Origin: Atrichornis clamosus
Lineage: Eukaryota > Chordata > Aves > Passeriformes > Menuridae
DNA length: 64,000 bases
Assembly (NCBI GenBank): GCA_013400975.1
Contig: WBMZ01014172.1
Coordinates: 123,916 to 187,915 of the forward strand
Reading direction: 5' to 3'
Under the pieces are notes generated by a model that did no database searches, had not been told where the DNA came from, and saw nothing but the letters and a program-made list of their open reading frames with translations. Each line of letters opens with the position of its first letter. The first letter of the stretch is position 1. A program made the translations under genes and the position numbers. Below, piece after piece: positions 13,642 to 26,585 of the stretch.

Positions 13642-16600
13642 AGAATTTTTTTAAACTTGGTTTCTTCTCCTCCTGTTTCTGGGATGCCAGGACCAGGCCT
13701 GCAGCAGCATGTCCAGGGCTTATGCTCACTCCCACCTGCTCCAGCAAACCCTCCTCCTCCCTGCTCTCTCCTCAGCACTGCAAAACAGGCTCCAACCTAC
13801 CAGCCATCAAAATCCAGTGTGATACTAATTTTCAGCACTTGTTTACCAAAACATGTGTGCTCCTTCCAAGGGAAGGAACAAAAAAGAAAATTAAACCCTT
13901 AATGATATAATTTAAAGAGACACTGATTCTGTGACCAGCTCATGTTAATTTAGATGGTCACCCGGTTTTGTAATGTTTGTGAAAATCCTTCTCTCACAAA
14001 GAAACAGCCACCAAGCACCCCATTATGAACCCTGTGCGACGTGGCAGTTCTTTCCATGGCAACCCACCAGCACCAAGCATGCTTTTCTCCACAGACTTTG
14101 CTGCACAGCGAAGGAGGGCAGGGAAAGAGCCTGCTGAAAAGCTCCGGCTGTCACCGCCAGCCTGGCAATCCTGCCACCCCTGGGAACCAAATACATTGGG
14201 GAAAGGCAGCACTTCCACAGTCTCACTGCTGAATGTGCCTTAGCTCCGACTGTTAACAAGCTGCTCAGCCATTTGCAGGTTGGTTGGTTCACTTCTCTGT
14301 AAAGCACAGTCAATGTATCTGGTTTCCTAAACAGCATGAAAAATTACCTTTGTAGTCCCAAAATTGTTCTCCACACCAGAATGGAGTGGAATTAAGGCAA
14401 CTGGGCCACACCCTCAGATGGTCTCCACATGCAACAGCAGGTTGCTCACTGAGGGTATTTCCTTTTGGAGGACAGACAGACCTGCCACTGCTGCAGGCAG
14501 CCCAGCCAGTGTGGAGGGCAGCTAGGCAGGGTGCCCACAAGCCCCCTTGCTGCCTCCAACAGCCACCACCGAATGTTTCACCTGATGTTCTGCTAGAACC
14601 AACCTGCCATTGCCACAGCACCAACTAAGCACAAGCTAGGTTCTTAAGCCTGCCTCTGCCATGAGAAGTTTTCCTTCAAAACACACCCCCCATCCATGCT
14701 CTTTCATTAATACTTCAGCAATTCAGCATCCCCAGACACGTGGGAGCTAAGACCTCGTCTTTGGCTAGTCCTCAGCCTAGCCATGTAGCCAAACCTCTTG
14801 TGTAACTACTGGTCATCCAAAACTGACCCACAAGCCAGCTCCCAAGGAATTCCCCCTTCTGCCTCTCATCTCAGAAGCATTCCTTCCATCTTATCACCTG
14901 CAAGGCTGCCTTGAGCACTGTGATGACCCAAACTGAAGCAGTCCTGGGTTATTTCTCCTGAAGCTTTATGTGAAAGTTTAATTGCACAGCAGTTTCTGAA
15001 GTTTAGGAAAAACCACGTTCCACAGCAAGAGCTGATGCTATTTTTTGAAGTCAACTGGCCCCAAAATCCAAGTAAGAAGTAGGGAAGGGGAGAAACAACA
15101 ATTCCATCAAAAAGGCTGGAGATGGTGGAGACCTGAAACCAAGTCTCAGGAGCATTCATCAGCCACCGTCCCTCATATCCAGTCTGGGTTTCAGACCTCT
15201 TTCCCAACAAAAGCATTGACAAAACACACACTTATGTGGAGAGTTTCAGTTCCAGCAGATCAACTGCCTTCTGGTGGGGAAACACTTGCTCATGAACATT
15301 TCCTTAAGCAATTCCTGCCTCAAGACTTTTGTGATATTCAGGGAACTAAGTTAAGACTTACTGCAGGTTTCTAACCTGCAAGAGGAGCCCAAGAAAAAAA
15401 AGTTAATCATTAAATTACTTTTGTCTTTTTTCCCCAAAGCTCCTCTTCTCTTCATGATTTCTTTGCCTTGTGGAGGTGATCTACTTCTCCAGCACCTTTT
15501 GTCTTCTCCACCCTCACCAAAACATTCATGGTGTAAAGGAAGCTGAAGCAGAAGAAACCAGACAAACTGCTCACACTGACTGGAGTGGTCTCTAGAAATG
15601 CCCCAGAGAGGCAGTCCTGCAGAGAAGGTCTGCTTTGGGTTTGGAGAGAACTAGGCCCCCTATGACCCAATGCACTCAGTTCCCCTAATATGTCCTGTGG
15701 CCTCACAACTGTAAATTAAAGGGTAAAAATCTGAGAGGAGAGAGAGGGAACAAACACGACATCCTTAAAATCCTATCCTGTTCATGCAGGCCATGGGCCT
15801 CTGCTCTCCTTTTGGAAAAAAAAAAAATAGTTTCTAAAGCAAAGTTATCCCATGTGCAGTACTGCAAGAGGAGGAAAGAGAGCCAGGGAGCGTGAAAAGG
15901 CTGCAGAGCCTGCAATGGAAAATCCTCACTCAATCATCAAGCAGTCCTCTTGTAACACTATTAAAATTAAGTGAATATGATGAAACACAGCCCAACTGCA
16001 CACAACACTGCTGAGAAATTGGACCTGGCTGCTGAAGTACACTCTCAAACCCCTCCTCTACAAATACTGGCAGTTCACATCAGTTAATTGCATCCAAACC
16101 ACCCCCAGACAAGAAGGGACAGGAGAAACGAGACAGGATGGGTCATCCTGCATTTGATTCATCTTCAGAGCAGGGCCAGTGTGTAAATCTTCACTGGTCT
16201 CTTCTGACACTCATCAAGGTTCAAACATGGCATTTCTAGCTGTTCCTGAATGATGAAAGGTGGCACCAACTAAAAGACTTCAAGGGCAGTGTCCATGGAA
16301 CTTGGCCTTAGCTGCTGCATGAGCAAATAAGAAAAGAGCCTTAACATCAGGTATAAGAAAGCAAATTAAAAAAGGGCCTGTTTTCTTCTCATCATTTGCT
16401 TTTAATTCTAGATCTTATTCTTTCAAAACTGAATTCAGACAAGAATAGACAGATTCTTCTCCTTTTGTGGAATAAATCAGCTCAACTGCTGAGGTCAGTG
16501 TTTTCAGACCAACACACGAAAGCAGAAGATCTGTCCAAGGAAATTCAGCGCTGGCTGATTCATCCTTTAGAAAAGATGAACAACCATCCTGGCATCTCAA

Positions 16601-17370
16601 GTTTGTTCCTTTGAAGGTGAAATTATTTAGTGTGTCGGTATCAAGATGACAGGAACTGGAGGGGGAGAGTGGGGTAAGCAACCCAGCAGCCCTGTCCAGA
16701 CTGCCCTGAAATATCTTTTCAGGCTTCAGATGCTGAACAACAAGATAGCCTCCATGGTCCATTGAGTTTGCACTGAACAGAAGTAAGGTGAAAGATATCC
16801 TTCCCTGTTCACTGCTTGGCATGGTGGCTCAGCACGGCTGCTCTCCCCACATCCCCTGCCCCAGACAGGCACAGAGAGACCAGGGCAGCAAAGGTGGAGA
16901 ACCACAAATCACTTGACCCACGGGAAGTGTTTCTAGGTGGGATCCACACCTCATGTGTCAGGTGGAACAAAGCACAGCCCGAAGCTTGTGAAAACAAAAC
17001 TGCACAGCAAAAACCCACCAAAAGCATACTATGAGAGAAAGAGTGAAGAAAAAAAGTGCACTGAGATTTCCTTCAGATTTGGAGAAATTGAGAGGGTGCT
17101 AGTGGGGGAAAAAAAGTAGTATTTCCTCCTTGGACAAGCCCATTTCAAGATGCAGGTACATATACATAAAATGTATACCAAGCTATAAAAAACCAGCACA
17201 TGCCACTGCTATTTCCTTAGGGTGTAAATAGCACCAGGAAAGAAACACCTTTCAACCTGGCCCTCTGCTTGCTTCCAGTCCCAAGTGACTCATAAGAAGA
17301 GCTGTCTGAAGATGCTCAGTAGCAGGTCAATCTTTCCCAGCAGGTAGGAGAGATATAAATCAATTGCCTT
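13642..17370. other. Non-coding stretch, nothing recognised
   Basis: A GC-richer segment at 14,020-14,630 is open on both strands in several frames (up to 104 codons) with no domain or splice pattern. A12 (15,816-15,827) is a simple repeat. The interval 14,900-15,010 contains compact unique sequence that could be conserved, but carries no motif I can name. Confidence 0.55.
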
Positions 17371-17442
17371 AAAAGAAAAAAAAAAAAAAAAAAAAAAAAN
17401 GAAAAAAACCCCTCAAACAAAAAAAAAAAACCAAAAAAACCC
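17371..17442. repeat. A-rich tract with the window's single ambiguous base
   Basis: An A run of 24 (17,376-17,399) ends in an N at 17,400. It is followed by more A-runs separated by CCCCTC, CC and CCC. The N marks a position the assembler could not resolve, as is common in long homopolymers. The true tract length may therefore differ from what is shown. No polyadenylation signal or recognisable gene body lies just upstream, so a processed pseudogene or SINE tail is not supported. Confidence 0.9.
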
Positions 17443-18185
17443 TGAGGCTTGCTGGGAAGAAGTAAAATTGGGGGAAAAGAAGAGGTAAGATGAAAAGAAC
17501 CTGTAATCTCTTTAATGCAGCACTGAACTTCTTCTGAAGAGAAAGCACAGAAATGACAAGAAAAGGAAAGAAAGGGAAAGAAGAAAGCAGTCTATTGACA
17601 CTAGGTACATATATATATTTTTTTAATGGGCATTAGGTCAGCAGGGCATTTTCCATTTGCTCTGCTTAAAACAGAGTTCTGATGATGTTACATGTGTGAT
17701 TTTAATACAGCATTTACCCTGGTGGGACTGTAAGTTTATTTTCTATGTGCATGCACAAAGATGATTTTGATGAGTTTTCCTGAGGAGAAGGGCGATTTGT
17801 AGGCAGATGATAAAAACAGCAGGTGTTGAGTTGCACCTCAACTGGTTTTGGGGCTGCTGAGAAGAGAGAAAGAAAGGAATAAGCAGCAACAAAGGGCTAC
17901 AAGGGCTTGGAAAGGAAGGAAAATGAAGAAGAAATAGCATTGCCCTCAGTCTCCTGAAGTTCTTCTGAGTTTACCTCAAAGGGCCAAAAGGCCAGCCTTG
18001 CTGCTGTTGAATCCCACCCAGCAGGGGTAGCCTGCCTCTACTAGCAGAGCCCTGCTCAGAGACTCCAGGCTTTCTTCTCCCATGCCAAATGCACAGGAAC
18101 TGCAATGCCCCTCATTCCTGCCCAGTTTTTAGCCCAACCTTCAGGCACGCCCATCTAAACTCAGAACACTGGTCAAGGCAGCAAT
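17443..18185. other. Non-coding stretch, nothing recognised
   Basis: Purine-rich sequence (17,455-17,590) grades into ordinary unique DNA. No exon, transposon or RNA gene is supported. Confidence 0.6.
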
Positions 18186-18189
18186 GATA

Positions 18190-18600
18190 AAACACATTTT
18201 TTCCTATATTTTTGTTAGTAATTTGATAATTCACATAGATAAAGACACTGCAGTCTTCCTCCTTCAAAAAGACTACATAAAAAAGAAAGATCATGATTTC
18301 ACGTTCTGCTTTTCTTTCAAATTCCATAGTGCTTTTCCAATCTAATTCAATACAGACTGTGCAAAAAGACTGGAGCCTGCAAGAGTTCCCAGTGAATTAG
18401 CTGCTTGACTAACACAGTGAAAGTTAAAGAAGATTAGCTAGAAGCTGAAGTCAATGTTTAAAACACAGATTAGAGACAGGTTTGAAAGCTAACTCTCAGA
18501 AAACCATACCCTACAACCTCAGTAATCTCTTAAGTTTAATTACCACAGTTTTAGGACAGGCTGCCATAATTAGATTATACATGCTCTAAAGGTGTTAAGA
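18190..18600. promoter_or_regulatory. Candidate A+T-rich non-coding element
   Basis: The block carries many TAAT/ATTA and GATTAG cores (for example TTTAATTACC near 18,536 and CATAATTAGATTA near 18,565), no repeats and little coding potential. This composition often marks conserved enhancer DNA in vertebrate gene deserts and introns. The call is by composition only. Confidence 0.15.
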
Positions 18601-19485
18601 GATCCCTGGAGAACACCACCATTACTGCCAGCACTGATTCCCTACACACTTAACTACATGCAATGCTTTCTAGCTGAATATATCCTAAATAACCCCAAAA
18701 CAAGTCCAGACTATTTTTCTGCCCATTACACGATACGCAGCAGTGGTATTACCCAACATGGTCATTGTTTCAGGAAATCTGAAGACTTGAAGAAGAGCTG
18801 GCAGACCTGAAGAACAAAGTAGAGAACATCCCTACCTCTGTGGGAAACCTCAGGTGTGTGCTACAATGGATGGTGTATGGATTCACTTTGTCCTTAGGCA
18901 TGTGAAACTGGCAGAGGAAAAAGGCACTTGAGACCCAACAAGAAGCTTAACCTTCACAAGCTGCTGTAAGAACAACCAAGGGGTTAACAATTTCCAGTGT
19001 TTTTACTTTACAAGGGGCAAGATAGAAATGGGGATATATTTTCAAATTTAACTTTACAATCCCTGAGGATTATATTCCAGGAAATTACTCTCTTTTGTGA
19101 ATATCATTACTGCATGACATTTTGGTCACATTATCTCAGACTCTTTCTGGCATGTCTGTCAGATGTGATTCACCATATATTTGAACCAGTTGCATGTCAT
19201 GAAACATATCTTACTAATACAACAAGTTAAGAAAAATCTTTATTTTCTTATACTTCAGGTTACAACTTAACTCAGAAATGCAGTCACATAGTACTCATCC
19301 AATTTTAAGGTCTCCCATGTAGATTTCTGAAACTTTAAACAAGAACCACTCCCCCAAACAGATAAAACTGCTTTTCATAAACTCAAGAAAGAGAAGATAC
19401 AGTTTAACTGCACTAGAAACACCCCCATCCTAATACCTTCTCAGCATTTTCGAGTTATTCATGTGATTTCTCTGTATGATTCCTG
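18601..19485. other. Non-coding stretch, nothing recognised
   Basis: Ordinary unique sequence. The frame at 18,997-19,230 starts at a non-ATG codon and matches no family I know. Confidence 0.6.
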
Positions 19486-19487
19486 CG

Positions 19488-19640
19488 CAGGATTTCTATG
19501 GCAAGAAGGTTTATCCAGATCAACAGTTTGACCCTAATCACGATGTCAGTGCTACAAAGCTAAACAAGCCCCACTCCTTATCCCAAAGAGTTTACACCCT
19601 ATGTCCCTGCTCACATGGGAGTCAGGACGATTATCACTTG
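19488..19640 (+). other. Exon-like or ancient-repeat-like block
   Basis: After a weak pyrimidine tract ending in CTGCGCAG, a plus-strand frame stays open from 19,494 for 49 codons to a TAA at 19,641. It is hydrophilic at first, with residues such as DFYGKKVYPDQQFDPNH. The later part (TTATCCCAAAGAGTTTACACCCT) resembles a phrase seen in ancient amniote interspersed repeats. I therefore cannot tell a decayed exon from an old repeat or from chance, and no gene is claimed. Confidence 0.15.
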
Positions 19641-21980
19641 TAAATTACTTTGAAAGTTAAATAAAACCTGTTAAATATGGCTGTCTTCACCAGTCAATAC
19701 GCTTCAAAACTCTGCTAACAACATGGTAAAAATAGCAATTTTGAACAACAAGCTAGATGTTCTACAATCGGTGGCTCAGGAACAAGCAACACCAAGCATT
19801 ACCATCTCTGACAACAGCTCCTTGCAGGCAAATCTGTCTTAGGGTTAAACCAAACAAATTTCAGCTCATGCAGTCAGATTTTGCTCAAACTCTTCAGGCA
19901 CTGAGCTGATTGTGCTTGTACCCTGCAGAGGGTAAAGAGCGAGCGCTATCCACCAGAATGACATCAGCCTTTGCAAACGGGGGACCACCCTCCTGGACTG
20001 CCTGCAAAGCACAGCTCATTTTGGGTTAATTGCTGCTGTGCTGAAGGTGCACAGAGCAATCTGGCACCCAGCCTCTGTTGAAGAGGGTCTCAGACAAGGG
20101 GATAAGGAACAGCAGAGGAATACCAGTCACCTCCAGTAACCAACATAGGGAAAGATGCACAGACTGGCAGTGTGCATGGATCTAGCCATGCTATCAGCCA
20201 CCTTTCTGATCAAGAAAATAACCCCAACCCCCCAAAAAACAACCCACCAAATTCACTCACAGAAACATAAACCCCTCCCATCCCCAGCTTCCAATTGCCT
20301 GAATAAGCCTTTGTAAAGCAGACACAACCTAATTTTCATGTGTTCAGTACTCAAGTCTCCGAACAATATAATGGGATCCCCAGAAGTTCAGTGTCATGGG
20401 ATAAAAATGCAAGCCCTACACATTTCATGCACGTGTCTGACACTGGCACTTAAACCCCCTGCTATAATGTCATCTGGGTCTGTGCTGCCATCCCAGCTGA
20501 GGCTCCCACCAGCAGAACAAGGGAAAGCCCCAGGACCCACACCGAGGTCTTTACACAATGCCCTGGCTAGCAAATGGGACAGGTGACTCCTTTACTCAAG
20601 CAGATTTGGGGGTCTAAAAAGGAAAGTGCAGCTGATTACATCAACTCTTTGAACATCTGTTTCCTGCGAGGTGACCCCAGGGTTTGTCCAGCCTTTTAGA
20701 TTTCTCAAGGCTGAGTGTCTGAGGAAGAGCAGAGGCACAGAGTGGTGCCAGACAATGCCAGCAAGCTTAATCCCGGCCAGAGTCCCCTGAAAAGCAAATC
20801 AACTGACAGCAACAAACGAGGCTGCACCGAAGAAGGTGGTTTCTCCCCAAAAGAGACCTGGTGCTGCACAGTCGTGGTGATGACACAAAATGTGAGCACA
20901 CTGTAATGTTCAACCTAGCCCAGGAGCCTCTACCTGAGCAGACACTAACTCTGTTTCCGATAAGGCCACAAACATGCACTGCAGAAGAACTCATGCATTT
21001 GAAATCATCATTTCTGGCAAAATTCTGGCATTTGAAAGCAACACAAAAGTAGCACGTGTTAAGTGAGACATTCAGTCAGCAGGCAGTTTGTGTGACATCC
21101 CCTTGGTGCTCAGGGTGTTGAGAAGGTGTCTTGTAAAGGAACAGTTTCTGGAAAATTGCAGAGTCGTGCTATCGATGCCAGACATTGCTCAGAGCTCATT
21201 ATGAGCATGTTATCACCACTAAATTTACTGACATATTTCAGGCAGCCATGGAAGAGGACACAACACCTGACCCCAGTGCTCCATTCCCCTGACATATCCC
21301 AAAGCACAGTACATAGACTGAGGTTTTCACGAGGAGAAGCCACAGTTAACGTATCTATCTGTGATTAGCCTCAGAGACCTGAAGGGCCTGATGTGTTGCA
21401 GAAGCCAGGTGTCAGAATCAGGGACTGTGATCTGCAGGGATAATTCATCAGCTATATCTACTAGCTGCTTTTTTGGGGGTGGAGGTTGCTTGTTTGTTTG
21501 TTTTTAAATATTTGCTAAGTGGGAAGCCCCAGTCACTGGCAGTGACACCATAAGCCTCCTCTTGCAGACTCAGCACCTCTGGGAAAGGAGAGCATGGATG
21601 GACAAGAGGGAGATCTTAGGTATAAAACCAAGCCTCCATGAGCCAGAAGCAAAACAACATGCTGGAATGGTCACATGGCTCTCCTAAACCTGGGATACTG
21701 CTCAGAGCTGCAGCCTTGAAACTTCCCACTCTTTAAATGAGATTTTTCCATGTTCATTACTTTTGCAACTAGCTTACAAAACCCTCAAAATACCATGTTT
21801 TGTATTTATATGCTCATTTGGAGTCACCCACCCCTCCACCAAACAGAGCTAAAACACTCTGTTTCCTTCCCCTCTGCCACTACAGCAGCTGTTTGGAGGT
21901 CATCATCTCCCTTCTCTCCGTTTATCCTGTCCCTGAGTGCACAGCTGCCTGTGTACTAGATATATCACAACTGCAGAGTA
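19641..21980. other. Non-coding stretch, nothing recognised
   Basis: A hydrophilic plus-strand frame at 20,715-20,906 looks superficially protein-like. It begins at a GTG, lacks a splice donor and has antisense frames open as well. No repeat family or RNA gene is visible. Confidence 0.55.
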
Positions 21981-22607
21981 ATGCTGGGGCCATCCCAGGG
22001 GCTGAACACGGGTTTTTTTTACTGGTTAGCCTCAGGCTTTAAGGACACATTGAAGCTGGTCTCTGCTGGGAAAAGAGATAAGCACCACGACCATCCTTTC
22101 GTGCTTGCCTCCTCCACCACCATGGGCACACAGCACATGCCAGGGGATGCAAACCTGACCCCAGCCTATCCTGTCTGCTTCCTATGCTCGAAACCACTCT
22201 TAGGAATCCTTGAAGGTGATATGAGTTATGGCAGGCTCTGGAAGCTTTACACCACTTCCAACACACAGGGTGTACCTCTGATTTCGCTGCCACCTCTGGT
22301 GGTCAGGGCCAGCACGAGGCTAATGTACACATCAGGAGTTTGTCCAAATGACACAATTACTCATCCAGACTCAGCTGGAAAGAGATGCTCAGAGATCCTC
22401 ATGACATGCACAAAACACACCCTTCAGATTTTCAGAGGCAGCAAAGGAAGGTACTTTTGTATCTTCTCTTACAAAAAGTGGCAGAATTTCTACAGTAACA
22501 GATCAAAACTTACTGCTGCCACAGACAGCACTACACATTATGCTATAGCTACAGAAATTTCTTTCCCTTTGATAACGTGCACCAAAAGAAATGTGTTCAT
22601 AAAGTAG
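21981..22607 (+). other. 208-codon open reading frame of doubtful coding status
   Basis: This is the longest ATG-started frame in the window (stop TAG at 22,605-22,607). I recognise no domain, signal peptide or transmembrane pattern, and composition is not biased towards a protein-like profile. An in-frame TAG lies about 27 bases upstream of the ATG. A frame this long is uncommon but not implausible by chance in 64 kb read six ways, especially in a GC-richer patch. It could be a lineage-specific gene or a non-coding RNA exon, but neither is supported. Confidence 0.12.
22287..22303 (-). promoter_or_regulatory. CTCF-like motif
   Basis: Read on the minus strand the site gives CCACCAGAGGTGGCAGC. 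It shares the CCACCAGAGG half of the CTCF consensus (CCACCAGAGGGCGC) but departs in the second half. CTCF is the zinc-finger factor that anchors chromatin loops. A single imperfect motif has a high false-positive rate. Confidence 0.25.
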
Positions 22608-23430
22608 CAACACCCATTAATAAGGGTGTGCTCCCTTCCATCCCACAGGCACATAAGGTCTGCTTCTCACCTACTCACAAGTGCTTTCCCCTAGTGCCGT
22701 GTATTTTTAGAGGGCTCATTCTGGCTCACTGAGGTCCTCTGAAATTTTGCTACCAACTCCAGTAGCAAGATCAAAGAAGAAAGCTGCTCCTTCTCTGCAC
22801 TCCCCCACTGTCAGAGGGATGGCCTGTCCATAACCACTCAGAGAGATCTTTTACTGAAGGTAAAACCATTGGAGATGTTGAGGAATACATTCAGTGCAGG
22901 TAGCTCGGTGAGCAGCTGCAGCGCAAGCTGCAGGCTGAGCTCTGGGTGGCAGGAGCCCGAGGCAAGAGCCTGAGAACTGTCACCGACCCCTTATCACAAC
23001 AAAGGACACAGGGACCTGTGCACAGCCAGGGGGCCACACTCAGCAGGAAGAGCCCACTTTCATGCACGTAGACCGGGAGGCTATGAAAGCCCAAGGATTC
23101 CTTTGTTCGGGGTCCCACCTCCGGAGGCACCCGTTCAAGCTGTTATTTTGTTACTGCACCATGATGAAATTATTTTAAGGATGCAGATGTCTGAGACTGC
23201 CGTGGGAAAGCCTGGGTCGAGCCTGTAAGGAAACCGTGTGAGTGTAGGGAGGCAAGGGGGGCACCGGCCAGGCCACTGGAGCCACCCACTGTCAAAGAGC
23301 TTCTGTCCCAGCTCAGGTGGTGCGGGTGAGACTGCCAGAGTGACTCCTGCACAGTCAGACAGAAAAATTTCCTGAACAGGAGAGCAAGGCCACATCAAGA
23401 TGGGAATCCACTGAATGCTTTATGGCAGCG
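22608..23430. other. GC-moderate non-coding stretch
   Basis: The segment 22,905-23,000 is rich in CAGCTG/CTGCAG repeats and reads as leucine/glutamine-rich in one plus frame. A TAG lies three codons before that frame, and no good acceptor rescues it. I regard it as non-coding. Confidence 0.5.
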
Positions 23431-23570
23431 TTAAAAAAAAAATTCAGTTCCTCTTTGCATTCACATAGTATATAGTAGTTAATATATATTCTTTAGATAC
23501 AATTAACATATATAAACAAGAAAACACATTTTAATCCAATATTAATAACAAAGACAATAAATGCAAGGCT
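23431..23570. other. A+T-rich segment
   Basis: This is strongly A+T-rich, with TATATA-type stretches, an A9 run near 23,433 and an AATAAA at about 23,557 on the plus strand. It could hold a polyadenylation signal, but no transcript end is otherwise indicated. Confidence 0.5.
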
Positions 23571-26500
23571 GTTCCCTGTCCTACTAGAGCTTGAGTCTCC
23601 TCCTGTAGTAGATCCTGAGCCCCACACTTGCTCCTTGCCCTTCCCTACTCACACAGCAGCATCTGAAACGCAGCTGCCCCGAGCACTGCAGGGTTTGATT
23701 CATCTGTGACAAGTCTGGCTGGATTTCAGACCATGGCAAACATAGTGATAGTCTGGTTTGAGGCACGCAAGCAGAAGACTGTACTTGGAGAACTGCAGAC
23801 AGGAAATGTGCCAGATTGTTTATACCTGAGTCATAACTAATGTTGACAATGAAAACTGAGTCAACTCAGAGACCACTACTGTGCTCAGTGTCTGTGTGAT
23901 GCTCTACCCTGATGACACTAACAGCAAAATTGGGACTAGGCACAAATTATCTATACAAATATCACAGTTGTTTTGTGTGAAACTGTTGGTGATGCAAAGC
24001 ATGTGATACTCACTCCCACTGCATTTGCTGGGTTAGGAGACAGGATCATATCCTCCAACACACAAGCAGCTCACAGGCTCAAGTGACCGCCTCATTTCCA
24101 ACAGACAGCCCCACCAGTGAGCTGCCACTGAGAAAACAACACCACCAAGAACTACCAAAGGCAGCAAAAGAGAAAGGAAAGGTCTGGAACGGGTGGAGAT
24201 GGGGAAGCTGCCGGAAGGTTCACTGCAATTTTTGACACTTTCAATCTCTCTTCTTTCAATTCACCCAACTCTGTTCTATCCCTTGATGTTATTGCTTATT
24301 CGGCAGACATGGAAGTAGCAGTGTGTCTTTTAAATCAACTGGGACCACTGAAGAGGAAAGCTAGCAAAGCCTGGATTAGCTTTAAGTGAGAATTTAGGTG
24401 AGGGGAGGAGACCCCATGCTTGGTTACATGGGGATTTGGGACAGATCAATGTGCAAGGCAAGGTCGGTACATGCATCCCACCCCATTAAAAAAAAAAGAC
24501 CCTTGGGCTTCATTTCGGGGGAGTCTTTATTACTGCAGAATCTCTGAGCACTCACTTGGGCAAGATGTGCCCTTCACTCCCACACAGGGCTTTCTGCCAG
24601 CTTGGATCCACCCTTATCCTCAGGGGTGGGAAAGTCAGATCTGCCTGAGTGCATGTCATGCCTCTTCAGACTACATATAAGTCCCAAATTACTGTAAAAA
24701 AAAAAACCAAAAAAAAAAATATAGCACATTACACCCATATGGGGAGGCTGAGCTGAGGACCTGGCAGGTAAACTCTTTCACAGCAGTCTGTGTTTGTAGT
24801 GAAGCTTTCATTTCCCCTTGTAAATCACATTTCAGCTTTTCCACTACAATTCCAGTGCACATCTACCCAAACAAAAATACAAGCTTCCATCTTCTACTTT
24901 TCTTCCTGTTCTGATGAACCCAATTTCCCTCAGGAACAGCTTTCCAGGGCAGAGGTGACTACCCAGACCTGCCACCTATCACAGCTTTCAGGAGCATTGT
25001 GCATCAGGGACTCCCTCAAATCGCTCACACCAGGTCTGCTCCACCACAAAGACTCCTGACACAGCTGTCCCTCCCCAAAAGCCCACTGCTCACCTCTGTA
25101 CGACCTCCACTCAGGGACAGAGCAGCTCCTGACCTTCCCTGCTCCCCATCTGCTATATTGTCAGTATTCTGGCTATCAGCCACATCTCACCCACAACCTG
25201 GGGGCATTTCTTTTAGACTCTACCTCTTAGCACATAGTCCAAGCAGGATTGCTATTCTGCAGCACTTTTCTTTGCATCTCTTCCAAAATTTGGCCATGTG
25301 ATGAATTTCCAGATAGAAATGTTATTTCTCTGCCTTCTCACAATTCCCATTTCAGCTACTTAACTCACCACCTTTTGATATTCAAAAGCATCACTGCTCA
25401 GACCCCTACCCTTGCCAGTCACCATCAACCGAATCCTTCCTACCTCCTCCCAAGGAACGGCTCTGCAAGCTCACTTTGGTCAGGGCGTTTGGTTCAAACC
25501 TCTAAGCCTCCCTTGTCCCACTGAGGTAGCCTGATCACATCTGCTAATGGAGCAGCACTCACCTCCTCCACTCCACCAGCAATGCCAGCATCATCCACCT
25601 TCTGCCGCTGCCTGTCCCGCCATGCTGCCCCTCCAGCATGGCAGGACCTTCTGCCATCCCTCTGCAAAGCCTGCCCCGTCGCTGCCTTGCAAGCCCCATG
25701 GAGACCCAGGTTTGCTATGAAACCAGTCAAATTTTATTTCTGCAGTGTGTTTCAGGTCCTTGGTGGTACAAAATAGAAAGGATTCCTTCCCAGACTTCTC
25801 AGGAACCAGCAGCTGACACAGGTGGCTGCAAGGCTGTGCTGCTCTGTGGCTGTCACTATTCATCCAGAGACCCTATTTCCACCACAACTCCCACCACATC
25901 CTCAGATCACCTCCAGGCTTGTTGAGGTTGCCATCAGCTAGCAGAGGGGTTTAAAATGACATCAAAAAACTTAGCAAGAAGTATAGGATGCAACCCATAA
26001 CTGTTTGCTGTATTATTGCAGCAATATCACTGATTTTGGTCACAACAACACACCTTCAAGTGTAAATAGGAAGGAAAGCCTTAATTCTCTTCCTGGCTTG
26101 CTAGAAGGCTTTAGACAAATCTTCAGCACCTTAGTTTACATGCCTGGGGACTGGGCTTGCATCTCCTTCTGAGTTGTTTAATCCTGGATGCCCAGCTGTA
26201 AGCAGTGTGTAGCAGAGATCAGCTGTGCTGCTTTGCAAGGGAGAGCTGACACTGTGACCAGAGCAGTGTAATGAGCAACAACATCCTGCAGCCTGGGACA
26301 CCATTATGGACCACCTACAGAAATTGTACACAAGATCTTTGGTGCAGGGTGGCACTTCTCTTGTCTAGTTTTTCCTCATCTAGTTTATGGCTCAGAGCTA
26401 AATGGGGAGAGACAGACAACTGAGGGCTACATCTGTAACCTGCCTCAAACATCTGTCCTTAAGCAGGGTGAAACATCCCTGCAAATGGTGCAGTCTTTCA

Positions 26501-26584
26501 ACTGATGCTGGAAAGGGTTACACAGCTACTATAGAGTAACTGCTTAACTCAGAGGCAGCTGGGGTGAAACAGTCTATTCCATCT
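23571..26584. other. Non-coding stretch, nothing recognised
   Basis: This includes an A-rich tract (24,696-24,719) and a pyrimidine-rich part (24,990-25,930) with many overlapping frames of 60-100 codons on both strands. None is recognisable. No transposon family is visible. Confidence 0.55.
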
Positions 26585-26585
26585 C

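Noticed and set aside
17371..17442. Poly(A) as the tail of a processed pseudogene
   Set aside because: No gene-like body or polyadenylation signal precedes it, and CR1 machinery rarely makes poly(A)-tailed copies in birds.
20715..20906. Hydrophilic 63-codon plus-strand frame
   Set aside because: It starts at GTG, not ATG, lacks a splice donor and overlaps open minus-strand frames.
22877..22900. Twelve-base match (CAGTGCAGGTAG) to the end of a miR-17 family sequence
   Set aside because: Only the 3' end matches; the seed is absent and no hairpin partner is visible.
22910..23060. Leucine/glutamine-rich plus-strand reading (EQLQRKLQAEL)
   Set aside because: A TAG lies three codons upstream, no acceptor rescues the frame, and the phrase arises from CAGCTG/CTGCAG repetition.
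25480..25510. GGTTCAAACCT resembling a tRNA B box
   Set aside because: No A box at the right distance and no cloverleaf can be drawn.
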